Notes under the pieces: model-generated
What the model was told of the DNA's origin: nothing
The model's database searches: none
The model's input: the letters and a program-made list of their open reading frames with translations, nothing else
Origin: Kribbella antiqua
Lineage (GTDB): Bacteria; Actinomycetota; Actinomycetes; Propionibacteriales; Kribbellaceae
Direction of reading: 5' to 3'
Assembly: GCF_004345665.1 (NCBI RefSeq)
Contig: NZ_SLWR01000006.1
Span: forward strand, 62,001-126,000
DNA length: 64,000 bases
Part shown: positions 33,769-42,585 of the stretch, one piece after another
Layout: each line of letters opens with the position of its first letter
How positions within the stretch are numbered: position 1 is the first letter of the stretch
Program-made: the position numbers and the translations under genes

Positions 33769-35688
33769 GTGGCGGACCCAAGAGTCGTGACCCTCCTCCA
33801 GGGGCTGAACCGGATCGTGATCGCGGAGTTCGGTGCCGATCGCTCGTCGGTGGTGCCCGACGACCAGCTGGACCGGCCCGTGACGCTCACCAACCAGCGA
33901 TACCTCGAATCGCTGGCGAACAATGGTGGCCTCCAGCCGGGAGCCTCCCAGGCTCAGGTCTGGGCGGCACTGACGGAAGCGGTGGCGGTGTACGCCGACC
34001 GGATGGCCGCCGGCGGTCCGCGGCCGGAGACGCCCGGCGAGAACGAGCCGTCGAAGAGGCCGGAAGACCGGCAGACGTTCGAAGTGGCTTTGTCCAGGTT
34101 GCATGCGCGCTCCGCGACACCGCGGCTGGTGCAACGAGGGTTTCCGCCCGACTGGGTGACCGCGCTCGGTGAGTTCCCGCCGCCGGTGCTCTACCCCGAC
34201 CAGCTGACCGCGTCGACGATCGTGGCAGAGATCACCGAGCAGACCGAGCGAGACGACGAGGCGGAGGTGCTGACCGAGCTCATCGCCGCTGGTTACGGCG
34301 CCAGGGGTGCGACGGCCGCGCACATGCTGCTGGCTTCGGCCCCGGGCTATTCGACGCTGCCGGAGGACCTGCAAGAAGAAGTCGTGCAGGATGTCGCCCG
34401 CGAGCTGGAGGGCGGCTTCGCATCGCCGACCGGGTACGTTCCGGAGACGCACCCTGAGCTGGCCGGAGATGTCACGAACGACCCCGTCCTGCGCGGAAAG
34501 GTCGCGGTCGCCTGGGCGAATCACATCGCCGCCGAGCGGATCGAGGAGCACCACGACGACCTGCGTCAGGAGGAGAAGGCCGCCGTACTGCGGATGACCG
34601 CGAACCAGCGGCCCGCGCGGTCCCGTCCGGCTCAGCCGGAGTCGGTCCACGACGTGATCCGCGGGATCGACGCGGAGCTTCGTGAGCTGATCGGCGCGGA
34701 ACAGACGATGTGGCGCGGCGAGATCGGGGACTACGGACTCAAGCGCGACCAGCGGATCAGCTCCGGCCACACAATGTTCCGGGTCAGGCCGGACGACGCG
34801 CTGTTGTCGCGACTGACCTCGAGCGATGCGGGCGGTCGGCTCGATCCGGAGGAAGTTGCAGGCCTGCAGCAGGCGATCAAGCAGACCGTCGTGATCTGCG
34901 CGAAGTGGGCCCACCCCAATGCGTACAACCTGCAGCAGCACGTCTGGGCCACGGCCTTCGACCCGCGGTTCCGGGCGATGGAGCGGGCGGTCGTCAGCGC
35001 CCTCGCCGACAACGAGCACAACACGATCGTCGACCGGAGGTTTCCGCCTGCGCTGGCTGACCAGCTGCGGACGCCAGAGCCGCCCGGCGTGTTCGATCAG
35101 CCGCTGCGGACACCGGCGCCGCCGAGCGCGGACGAGGAGTACGCACCGGCGGCCCAGGGGTTCGCGGAGGCCGTCTACGGCGACGAGCCCGAGGCGTTGA
35201 TTCGCCGGATGGCGAGGGAAGGGCTCCCGGACATGGGAATGGCCGCGGGTGAGGTGCTGGTGGCCGGCTCCGCGATCTCGCCGGAGGACCGGCAGGCTGC
35301 CGCCTGGGTGCTCGGCGAAAAGATCAACGACGGCTTCGACGCCCTGCCGGCCCGGCTCGAGGAGTGGAAGAGTACGTCGGTACTGCCCGCAGCAGCCCTG
35401 TCACGCGAGTACGGCGAGGAGCTCGGCCGGATGGCGGAGCGCCTGGTTCATGACTACGCCAGGGATCCGGATCTCCTGCAGCAGGACGTGGCCGCGGCCG
35501 AGGCAAAGACCGCGGCGGCCATCGAGGCACAGCGGGGCAGCATGCCGGAGATCTACCTGCATGACCGGCTGCTGCCAGGCATGGACCGGGCGCAGCTCCG
35601 CCCCCGCCCCACGGCGCCGTCCACCGCCCCCGCGGTGACCCGCACATCTGCCCCCGGCCAGTCCGGCCCGAGCGGGCTCGCCCGCTGA
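33769..35688 (+). CDS. unknown family member B (long form)
   Basis: A 639-residue soluble protein without recognisable domains, rich in Ala, Glu, Arg and Leu, probably mostly helical. It shares regions with the next gene: [20 protein letters not shown] against [35 protein letters not shown] against EIIDRILPPEQAEQL, and [13 protein letters not shown] (near residue 458-470) against EYAPAALAFANAV, then [14 protein letters not shown]. The final 60 residues are a Pro/Ala/Ser/Thr-rich tail ending in basic residues. No signal peptide. GTG 33769 is 7 nt after TAGCTT. Function unknown. Confidence 0.65.
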   Translation: MADPRVVTLLQGLNRIVIAEFGADRSSVVPDDQLDRPVTLTNQRYLESLANNGGLQPGASQAQVWAALTEAVAVYADRMAAGGPRPETPGENEPSKRPEDRQTFEVALSRLHARSATPRLVQRGFPPDWVTALGEFPPPVLYPDQLTASTIVAEITEQTERDDEAEVLTELIAAGYGARGATAAHMLLASAPGYSTLPEDLQEEVVQDVARELEGGFASPTGYVPETHPELAGDVTNDPVLRGKVAVAWANHIAAERIEEHHDDLRQEEKAAVLRMTANQRPARSRPAQPESVHDVIRGIDAELRELIGAEQTMWRGEIGDYGLKRDQRISSGHTMFRVRPDDALLSRLTSSDAGGRLDPEEVAGLQQAIKQTVVICAKWAHPNAYNLQQHVWATAFDPRFRAMERAVVSALADNEHNTIVDRRFPPALADQLRTPEPPGVFDQPLRTPAPPSADEEYAPAAQGFAEAVYGDEPEALIRRMAREGLPDMGMAAGEVLVAGSAISPEDRQAAAWVLGEKINDGFDALPARLEEWKSTSVLPAAALSREYGEELGRMAERLVHDYARDPDLLQQDVAAAEAKTAAAIEAQRGSMPEIYLHDRLLPGMDRAQLRPRPTAPSTAPAVTRTSAPGQSGPSGLAR

Positions 35689-35725
35689 GCGGTAGCTGAA
35701 CCCGGGCGCCGGTAGGTTGCGGTGC

Positions 35726-37714
35726 GTGGCGGATGAGGAAGTCGAAGCCCTTCTGCGCAGGGTCATGCGGTTCGTCGTCGAGGACGTCTACGGCGAGTCG
35801 GCGCCCGAGACCGTCCTCCAGTTGCCCGCGCTGACGGTGCGGGAGGAGCGGCTGATGAAACTGCTCTCGGGCAGCATCGACATCCCCGTCAGACTCGCGC
35901 CGAGCGTTGCCGCGGTGCTCGACCGCGAGACGCAAGAGGCGCAGAGACGAGCTTCCCGGGAGACGGCGAGGTTAGCGGCAGGCACGCCGGAAACGCCGTA
36001 CGACGAGCTTGCCTTCGTAGAGGCGGCGGACGACCGGCCCGAGATCCTGGAGATCCTCACGACGGTGGTGGCCATGTACGCCGACCAACTCGAGCCTCAG
36101 GAATCGCTGCCGGAACCAACTGACGAAGACGCCCGGGACCGGATCGGATGGGCCAACAGCAGGGCGTACGCGATTCCCGCGACGCGGCAGCGGTTGGTGC
36201 CGGAACTCTTTCCGAACGGGCAGCTGGGTGACCTCGGGATGTCCCAGCCGGCGGTGCTGGAAGGTGACGTGGCGGCGGCGCGAGCGCTGGCCGTCGCGGT
36301 CGCCGCGCGGCTCGGCCGGCAGGGCGACGACGTACAGAAGGAGTTCACAGCGGCTGGTCGAGGTGGCGTGGCTCCGACTGCCGCTCGCCTGCTGCTGAAC
36401 CGGAATCCTGACTTCCTGGCGCTGCAGAGAGCCGATCAGCGGGCGGCGCTCGTGCGGGTGGCAGCCCGGCGGCTGGAAACCGCCTTCGCGTCGCGCGACG
36501 AGCGCGGGGTGGCGGAGCGCGAGCTGACCGAGGTCGTGGAGAACCGGCGCGAGGACATCATCGGCAGGACCGCGGAGGACGGCTCGGTGACCTTCGGTGG
36601 AGCCGGCGCGGTCGACGCGCTGAACCTCTGGGCCGCCGAGGAGCTCCGGAAACTCCACGCGCTGCCGAGGCAGTTCCTCGAATCGCACGAGGCCGAGGCC
36701 GTGTTCCCACCCGGCCGGGCCGAATCGGTTCATGAACTGGCGAGTCGGATCCGGACCGTTGTCGGTGAGCTCACGGGCACGCCCCGAACGCTGTGGGACG
36801 ACGAGATCCCGGAGCCGGTGCCCGGCCAGGACGTGCCGCCGACCGACTACACCCTTCGTCTCAGCCTTGACGAGGCGCTGGCCCTGCGGGCGCTGACCCA
36901 GGACGGCCCGGACGGTCCGCTCACCCCGGAGGTTGCGGCGGCCGCACGGCAGGCGCTTCAGAACGCCACCGCGCCGTACGTGCGGTGGGCCATTCCGTAT
37001 GGGTACGGCCGGCGGAACGAGAACGAGGCTGACCGCGTCGCCCCGCGGTTCAAGCCACTCGAGAACGGAGTGAGCAAGGCGCTCGCCGAGATCGAGGGCG
37101 TCGAGATCATCGACCGGATCCTGCCGCCCGAGCAGGCCGAGCAGCTGAAGGCAGCGGAACCGCCGCTCAAAGACACCGAGTACGCGCCGGCCGCGCTGGC
37201 GTTCGCGAACGCTGTCGACGCGGCCAAGGGGACCGAGTTCCCGAACAAGACGCTTCGCCGGATGGGCGGCCAGGGCCGGGCCGGGATCGCGATAGAGGCG
37301 GCGCATCGGCTCGTGTCCAGTACGGCGATCGCGAAGCACGAGCGGCCATTCGCCGTACGGATGATCGCCGACTCGATCGACCAGCACTTCGACGCTCTGC
37401 CGGCGGAGCTCGAGTCCTGGAGCCAGGGCGGGCAGACGGTGATGGGGGACCTGCGGGTCAACGATCCGGCGGCGTACGGACAGCAGGTCGCCCAGCAGGC
37501 CCTCGGCATGGTTACGCACTACGAGGAGAATCCGGGGAGCGCCCAGCGGGAGTCGGCGGCGGCCGACCGGACGGCCGCGCAGGAGGCCGGCGCGAGGTTC
37601 GGGAGCGCCGATCCGGCGATGACACAGCCGAAAGCACATGCACCGGGCACCACTCCCGAGGCGAACCGTGCCGATGGCTCCGGTGAGTCCAAGACTCGCG
37701 GCCTCGGCCGATGA
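35726..37714 (+). CDS. unknown family member C (long form)
   Basis: A 662-residue protein paralogous to the preceding one over at least the C-terminal 350 residues. Shared anchors: ESVHELASRIRTVVGELTGT (near 335), IIDRILPPEQAEQLKAAEPP (near 460), EYAPAALAFANAVDAAKG (near 485-500) and QHFDALPAELESWSQGGQTV (near 550). It has a disordered-looking tail (PGTTPEANRADGSGESKTRG). No signal peptide or membrane helix. GTG 35726 follows TAGGTT by 7 nt and is followed by the same GCGGA(T/C) as in the paralogue, so promoter and start were probably duplicated together. Function unknown. Confidence 0.65.
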   Translation: MADEEVEALLRRVMRFVVEDVYGESAPETVLQLPALTVREERLMKLLSGSIDIPVRLAPSVAAVLDRETQEAQRRASRETARLAAGTPETPYDELAFVEAADDRPEILEILTTVVAMYADQLEPQESLPEPTDEDARDRIGWANSRAYAIPATRQRLVPELFPNGQLGDLGMSQPAVLEGDVAAARALAVAVAARLGRQGDDVQKEFTAAGRGGVAPTAARLLLNRNPDFLALQRADQRAALVRVAARRLETAFASRDERGVAERELTEVVENRREDIIGRTAEDGSVTFGGAGAVDALNLWAAEELRKLHALPRQFLESHEAEAVFPPGRAESVHELASRIRTVVGELTGTPRTLWDDEIPEPVPGQDVPPTDYTLRLSLDEALALRALTQDGPDGPLTPEVAAAARQALQNATAPYVRWAIPYGYGRRNENEADRVAPRFKPLENGVSKALAEIEGVEIIDRILPPEQAEQLKAAEPPLKDTEYAPAALAFANAVDAAKGTEFPNKTLRRMGGQGRAGIAIEAAHRLVSSTAIAKHERPFAVRMIADSIDQHFDALPAELESWSQGGQTVMGDLRVNDPAAYGQQVAQQALGMVTHYEENPGSAQRESAAADRTAAQEAGARFGSADPAMTQPKAHAPGTTPEANRADGSGESKTRGLGR

Positions 37715-37760
37715 TCAGGCCGGTCCGATGATCAGGCTGGGCCGATGATCAGGCTGGGCC
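37710..37760. repeat. three tandem 17-bp repeats at a convergent gene junction
   Basis: GATGATCAGGCCGGTCC, then twice GATGATCAGGCTGGGCC, at 37710-37726, 37727-37743 and 37744-37760. Each contains TGATCA, which reads as a TGA stop on both strands; the first ends gene C and the third ends the sterol-carrier-like gene on the other strand. Confidence 0.85.
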
Positions 37761-38219
37761 GACGGCGAAGATTTTGGTGAGGCGGGCGGCGAGGGCCAGG
37801 TCGCCGCGGACGGAGAGGCGTTGTTTGAGGACCGCCAGAACGGGGTCCTCGTTGCCGGTGACGACGCGCAGCAGCGTGGCGGGGTCGGTGCGGATGGAGA
37901 TGTCGGCGCCGCCGGGCTGATCCGCGAGTACGGTGCAGCGGCCGTCGCTGACCCGGATCCAGAATTCGTCGACGTCACCCGCTCCGGCCCCCGTGATCTG
38001 CCAGGCGACGACGGCGTCGAACCCGGCGGCCCGGGCGGGTCGGAGGTACTCCGGCATCCGGCGAAAGATCTCGCGCAACGCGACCTCTCGCACTCCCCCG
38101 ATGAGCCGATGCCGAAGCTCCCGCTCCGACGTCCGGTCGACCAGCCGGGCCAGTTCGCTCGCGTCCAGCGAGGTCAGGCCGTCGGACTCCAACCAGCCCG
38201 CGCTGCCTCGCTCGGTCAT
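37749..38219 (-). CDS. SCP2 sterol-binding domain protein
   Basis: A 156-residue protein. The C-terminal part (VAWQITGAGAGDVDEFWIRV, CTVLADQPGGADISIRTDPA, TLLRVVTGNEDPVLAVLKQR, LSVRGDLALAARLTKIFA) matches the SCP2 lipid-binding fold. The N-terminal 50 residues (LARLVDRTSERELRHRLIGG) form extra helices. Its ligand is unknown, probably a hydrophobic acyl or sterol-like molecule. ATG 38219 has GGGGAGG upstream. It diverges from a TetR gene across a large palindrome and so is probably its target. Confidence 0.82.
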   Translation of the reverse strand: MTERGSAGWLESDGLTSLDASELARLVDRTSERELRHRLIGGVREVALREIFRRMPEYLRPARAAGFDAVVAWQITGAGAGDVDEFWIRVSDGRCTVLADQPGGADISIRTDPATLLRVVTGNEDPVLAVLKQRLSVRGDLALAARLTKIFAVGPA

Positions 38220-38275
38220 GGCGACCTCCCCGAAAGGTGACGGAACCCGGACCGTAGGCGCAGGCCGGAGGGGTT

Positions 38276-38312
38276 CCTACCAGACCGTAGGAATTTCCTA
38301 CGATCTGGTAGG
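38276..38312. promoter_or_regulatory. 37-bp palindromic TetR operator
   Basis: CCTACCAGACCGTAGGAA (38276-38293), T, TTCCTACGATCTGGTAGG (38295-38312): 17 of 18 positions are complementary. Within it, CCTAC...GTAGG is itself a repeated sub-palindrome, so two dimers may bind. It overlaps the TAGGTT -10 element of tetR (38309-38314), predicting autorepression and control of the divergent SCP2 gene. Confidence 0.85.
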
Positions 38313-38320
38313 TTTGTCAA

Positions 38321-38947
38321 GTGGTTGAGGACGCCGAACCGCGCCGCCGGGCGGCCCACCTCGGGCCCGAGCGCCGGCGCCCGATGATCCTCGACGCCGC
38401 TCTCCAGGTCTTCTCGGCCAACGGCTACGCCGGTACGACGATGCAGTCGGTGGCGGACGCGGCCGGGGTGACCAAGCCGGTGGTCTACGACTGCTTCGCC
38501 AACCGCGACGAGTTGCTGCTGGCCCTGCTCGCCCGCGAGGAGCAGCACCTGGTCATCTCGATCGTCGCCGCGCTGCCCGCCGACCCGAGTGTCGGCACTC
38601 CCGAGGAGCACGTCCTCGACGGCCTGACCGCGTTCCTGACCACCGCGGCGAAGAACCCGCAGTCCTGGCGGATCGTCTTCGGAGCCCAGTACGGCGCCGC
38701 GCCGGTGGTGGCCGACCGGGTCCGGGCTGCCCGCGCCTTCCTGGTCGAAGGCCTGCGGCTGACCCTGATGAAGTCGTTGCCCGGCGTCACCGACCCGGAC
38801 GCGAACCTGCCGGTGCTGGCCGAGCTGCTCGCGTCGATGACCGAGGCCTGCGCCCGGATGCTCGTTGTGGACGGCACCGATCGCAGCCCGGCCGACCTGG
38901 CCAAGGTCGTCTCCCAGGTGGTCGGCGGCGGCTTCGGTAACGTCTGA
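38321..38947 (+). CDS. TetR family transcriptional regulator
   Basis: A 208-residue repressor: RRRPMILDAALQVFSANGYA, GTTMQSVADAAGVTKPVVYD and CFANRDELLLALLAREEQHL form the TetR DNA-binding domain; the rest is a helical ligand domain. The GTG start lies 6 nt after TAGGTT, a leaderless arrangement, and the operator palindrome covers this promoter. The ligand is unknown. Confidence 0.9.
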   Translation: MVEDAEPRRRAAHLGPERRRPMILDAALQVFSANGYAGTTMQSVADAAGVTKPVVYDCFANRDELLLALLAREEQHLVISIVAALPADPSVGTPEEHVLDGLTAFLTTAAKNPQSWRIVFGAQYGAAPVVADRVRAARAFLVEGLRLTLMKSLPGVTDPDANLPVLAELLASMTEACARMLVVDGTDRSPADLAKVVSQVVGGGFGNV

Positions 38948-39047
38948 GCGCCGTACTGTGAAGTAGCCTGACAGGGCGGTCACGATCAGGCTTCCAGCTG
39001 GCGGACGATGCGGCGCTGACGTGCGCCCGCCGATAGGGTGGGCGAAC

Positions 39048-41675
39048 GTGACCGACACCGGTAGTGAGACCCGTACCCGCGCGCGGTTCGAGGTGCCCGA
39101 GGAACTTCGGGCCGACGTCCGCCTGCTCGGCGAGATCCTCGGCAAGGTGCTGGTCGAATACGCCGGTCAGCCGCTGCTCGACGACGTGGAGAAGCTCCGC
39201 GAGCTCACCATCGCCGGCGACGGCGCGGCGGCCGAGCAGCTGGTCGCGTCCTGGCCGCACGAGCGGGCCGAGGACGTGGCCCGGGCGTTCACCTGCTACT
39301 TCCACCTGACCAACCTCAGCGAAGAGCTGCACCGCGCTCGGGTGCTGCGTGAGCGCGACCGGGCCGGCAACGCGCCGGTCGTCTCCGAGCTGGCGCAAGC
39401 CGTTGAGCAGATCTCCGTGGACAGCGGTGTGCAGCAAGCCCGCGCGCTGCTCAACGGGCTGGAGTTCCGCCCGGTGCTCACCGCGCACCCGACCGAGGCT
39501 CGGCGTCGCGCCGTACTGGCGACCATCCGCCGGATCTCGTCGCTGCTGGAGGAGCGGGGCGACCCGCGGGCCGGTGACAGCGAACTGGCCGAGAACAAGC
39601 GGCGCCTGATCGAGCAGGTCGACATCCTCTGGCGTACGTCGCAACTCCGCACCAGCCGGCCGTCCCCGCTGGACGAGGTGCGGTCGGCGATGGCCGTGTT
39701 CGAGGAGACGCTGTTCGATGTCGTCGGCAACGTCTACCGCCGGCTGGACGACGCGCTGGCCGGTGACTCGGCCGGGACCAAGCCGCCTGTGGTGGCGCCG
39801 TTCGTCCGGCTCGGCTCGTGGATCGGCGGCGACCGGGACGGCAACCCGAACGTCACCGCTGCGATCACCCGCGAGGCCATGCAGATCCAGGCCGACCACG
39901 TCCTGCGTGCCCTCGAGCGGGCCACCGACACCCTCGGCCGGGCGCTCACCCTGGACGCCGCGACCACACCGCCGTCCGCGCCGGTCCGTCGCATCCTGGA
40001 GGACGCACGTGCGGTCAACCCCGAGCTGATCGCGGACATCGAGACCAGGTCGCCCGCCGAGACTCACCGCCAGCTCCTGCTCCTCGCAGCGCGCCGGCTG
40101 GCCGCCACCCGCGCCCGCGACGCGGACTTCGGCTACCCGAAGGCCTCCGACTTCCTGCACGAGCTCAAGGCCCTGCAGGACTCGCTGGTGAACGCAGGAG
40201 CTCCACGCCAGGCGTACGGCGAGCTGCAGCAACTCATCTGGCAGGTGCAGTCGTTCGGCTTCCACCTGGCCGAGCTGGAGGTTCGCCAGCACTCGTCGGT
40301 CCACGCCAAGGCGCTGGAAGAGGTGCTGGGTGGCGGCGAGCTCTCCGACCAGACGGAAGAGGTGCTCGCCACCCTCCGGGTGATCGGCCAGATCCAGCAG
40401 CGGTTCGGCCCCGAGGCATGCCGTCGGTACGTCGTCTCGTTCACCCGCAACGCAGGGGACCTCGCAGCCGTCTACGAGCTGGCCGACGCCGCTCTGGATG
40501 GCCGTCCGATCGAGCTGGACGTCGTACCGCTGTTCGAGACCGGTGAGGACCTGCAGAACTCCGTGGAGGTGCTGGACAACGCCATCCAGCTCACCAGGGT
40601 CAGGCACCGCCTCACGGCCAATGACAGGCGTTTCGAGGTCATGCTGGGGTACTCCGACTCCGCCAAGGACGTCGGTCCGGTGTCTGCGACTCTCGCTCTC
40701 TATGACGCTCAGGCACGGATCACGGCCTGGGCGCAGCGCAATGCCATCCGGCTGACCCTGTTCCATGGCCGTGGCGGTGCTCTGGGCCGTGGCGGTGGCC
40801 CGGCGAACCGCGCCGTACTGGCGCAGGCTCCGGGGTCGGTGGCCGGGCGGTTCAAGCTCACCGAGCAGGGTGAGGCGATTCCGGCTCGCTATGGCAACGC
40901 GGCGATCGCTCAGCGGCACATCGAGCAGGTGACCGCGGCGACGCTGCTGGCCTCGACTCCGGCGGTGGAGGAGCGGGCGGCCAAGGCAGCTGAGCGTTTC
41001 GCGGTGATGGAGAAGACGCTCGACGAGGCCGCGCGTACGGCGTACCACCGGCTGGTGAAGGCGGATGGGTTCGCGGAGTGGTTCGGCCGGGTGACTCCGC
41101 TGGAGGAGCTCGGGCAGCTGCCGCTCGGTTCGCGCCCTGCCCGGCGTGGAGTGGCGGTGTCGTCGCTGGAGGACCTGCGAGCCATCCCGTGGGTGTTCGC
41201 CTGGTCGCAGGCGCGCGTCAACGCGCCCGGGTGGTATGGCCTGGGTTCGGCGCTGTCTGCCGTTGGCGACGTCGCCGTACTGCGGGATGCGAACCAGAAC
41301 TGGCCGCTGTTCCAGGTGATGCTCGAGAACGCGGAGATGTCGCTGGCGAAGACGGACCGGCGCATCCTCGGCCGCTATCTCGAGCTGGGCGACCGGCAGG
41401 ACCTGACCCAGCTGATGCTCGACGAGCACGCGCTCACCACCGAGTGGGTGCTCAAGGTGCTCGACCAGGACCGCCTGCTCGCCGGGCGCCGCGTGCTGGG
41501 CCGTGCGGTCGAGCTGCGGAACCCGTATGTCGACGCGCTCAGCTACCTGCAGCTGCGGGCACTGGGGACCCTGCGGACGGATGACTCGCTGGACGACGAG
41601 CAGATCGTCCGTACGCGGCGGCTGCTGTTGCTGACCGTCTCGGGCGTTGCCGCCGGTCTGCAGAACACCGGCTGA
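39048..41675 (+). CDS. ppc: phosphoenolpyruvate carboxylase
   Basis: An 875-residue enzyme that carboxylates PEP to oxaloacetate, replenishing the TCA cycle. Signature motifs are all present: LTAHPTEARRRAVL (near residue 144, catalytic His), WIGGDRDGNPNVT (near 258), GYSDSAKDVGPVSATLAL (near 540), FHGRGGALGRGGGPANRAVL (near 572) and the allosteric C-terminal AAGLQNTG. Length fits the bacterial family. GTG 39048 gives MTDTGSETRTRARFEVPEEL; TAGGGT lies 8 nt upstream. Stop overlaps the birA start (TGATG). Confidence 0.95.
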   Translation: MTDTGSETRTRARFEVPEELRADVRLLGEILGKVLVEYAGQPLLDDVEKLRELTIAGDGAAAEQLVASWPHERAEDVARAFTCYFHLTNLSEELHRARVLRERDRAGNAPVVSELAQAVEQISVDSGVQQARALLNGLEFRPVLTAHPTEARRRAVLATIRRISSLLEERGDPRAGDSELAENKRRLIEQVDILWRTSQLRTSRPSPLDEVRSAMAVFEETLFDVVGNVYRRLDDALAGDSAGTKPPVVAPFVRLGSWIGGDRDGNPNVTAAITREAMQIQADHVLRALERATDTLGRALTLDAATTPPSAPVRRILEDARAVNPELIADIETRSPAETHRQLLLLAARRLAATRARDADFGYPKASDFLHELKALQDSLVNAGAPRQAYGELQQLIWQVQSFGFHLAELEVRQHSSVHAKALEEVLGGGELSDQTEEVLATLRVIGQIQQRFGPEACRRYVVSFTRNAGDLAAVYELADAALDGRPIELDVVPLFETGEDLQNSVEVLDNAIQLTRVRHRLTANDRRFEVMLGYSDSAKDVGPVSATLALYDAQARITAWAQRNAIRLTLFHGRGGALGRGGGPANRAVLAQAPGSVAGRFKLTEQGEAIPARYGNAAIAQRHIEQVTAATLLASTPAVEERAAKAAERFAVMEKTLDEAARTAYHRLVKADGFAEWFGRVTPLEELGQLPLGSRPARRGVAVSSLEDLRAIPWVFAWSQARVNAPGWYGLGSALSAVGDVAVLRDANQNWPLFQVMLENAEMSLAKTDRRILGRYLELGDRQDLTQLMLDEHALTTEWVLKVLDQDRLLAGRRVLGRAVELRNPYVDALSYLQLRALGTLRTDDSLDDEQIVRTRRLLLLTVSGVAAGLQNTG

Positions 41676-42481
41676 TGTTCAGCGACCTGGAGCGCCCACC
41701 GCTGGACGCACAGTTCCTGCAGGGGCGTCTGGTTCGGCCTGGCTCGCTCTGGACGCAGATCGACGTACTGACCGAGACGGAGTCGACTAACGCGGTCGTG
41801 GCGGCTGCTGCGCGTGCGGGGACTCCTGAGGGGCTGGTGGTCGCTGCAGAGCACCAGTCGTCTGGGCGTGGGCGGCTCGGGCGTACGTGGACCACTCCGG
41901 CGCGGTCTGCTGTGCTGATGTCGGCTCTGCTGCGTCCGACGGCTGTGCCTGCGGACAGGTGGCCGTGGCTGGGGTTGCTGGTGCCGTTGGCCGTGGCAGC
42001 CGCCGTACGACGGGTGGGGGAGATCCCAGCCGTCGTGAAGTGGCCGAACGACGTACTGGTCGAGGACCGGAAGCTGTCCGGCATCCTGCTGGAGCGGGTC
42101 GAGGGACCGGCCGCTGTGGTCGGTATCGGGCTCAACGTGACCTTGCGCGAGTCGGAGAAGCCGCAGCCGGCCGCCACGTCGCTCGCGCTCGAAGGCGCGG
42201 CGACGACGGATCGAGCCACCGTCCTGGCCGCCGTACTCCGAGAGTTGGCCACCCGTTACCAGACCTGGGTAGACGCAGCCGGCGATCCGGCCACGATCCT
42301 CCCGTCGTACCGAGAACTCTCCGCCACGCTGGGCCGCCTCGTCCGAGTCGAACTCCCCGACGGCACCCACCTCGAAGGCAGAGCCCGTGACCTGGACGCC
42401 GACGGCCGCCTCATCGTCGACACCCCCAACGGCCCACGACCACTCGCCGCCGGGGATGTCACCCACCTGCGGACGAACTAG
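41675..42481 (+). CDS. birA: biotin-[acetyl-CoA-carboxylase] ligase
   Basis: A 268-residue ligase that attaches biotin to carboxylase carrier domains. Motifs: TETESTNAVVAAAARAG, EHQSSGRGRLGRTWTTP (biotin-AMP loop, near residue 62-78), VKWPNDVLVEDRKLSGILLE (near 120) and VGIGLNVTL; the small C-terminal BirA barrel (GRLVRVELPDGTHLEGRARD) follows. It lacks the N-terminal DNA-binding domain, so it is the group I ligase without repressor function. Translationally coupled to ppc. Its stop shares CTAG with the convergent small MFS companion gene. Biotin carboxylase subunits encoded at 14079 and 32105 belong to complexes it would serve. Confidence 0.93.
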   Translation: MFSDLERPPLDAQFLQGRLVRPGSLWTQIDVLTETESTNAVVAAAARAGTPEGLVVAAEHQSSGRGRLGRTWTTPARSAVLMSALLRPTAVPADRWPWLGLLVPLAVAAAVRRVGEIPAVVKWPNDVLVEDRKLSGILLERVEGPAAVVGIGLNVTLRESEKPQPAATSLALEGAATTDRATVLAAVLRELATRYQTWVDAAGDPATILPSYRELSATLGRLVRVELPDGTHLEGRARDLDADGRLIVDTPNGPRPLAAGDVTHLRTN

Positions 42482-42585
42482 CTGGTGAAGATCTTGGCTG
42501 CGGTGATGAGGGTTTGTACGACGCCGTAGCCGAGGAGAGCGGCGACGAGGAGCCAGGAGATCACCAGGCGTGGGGTCTGGTTCAT
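42478..42585 (-). CDS. 35-residue MFS companion protein (MFS transporter small subunit)
   Basis: A 35-residue single-helix protein, MNQTPRLVISW then LLVAALLGYGVVQTLITAA and a short tail. ATG 42585 overlaps the stop of the OFA-type transporter gene (ATGA) and the frame is packed tightly against birA. RefSeq uses the name MFS transporter small subunit for such peptides beside OxlT-like carriers, as I recall. It probably binds the carrier in the membrane. Confidence 0.75.
   Translation of the reverse strand: MNQTPRLVISWLLVAALLGYGVVQTLITAAKIFTS

Noticed and set aside
38787..41429. 880-codon open frame on the minus strand opposite ppc
   Set aside because: The plus strand encodes PEP carboxylase with all motifs; the antisense frame is a GC-bias shadow with repetitive Arg/Gly/Pro/Gln-rich sequence.
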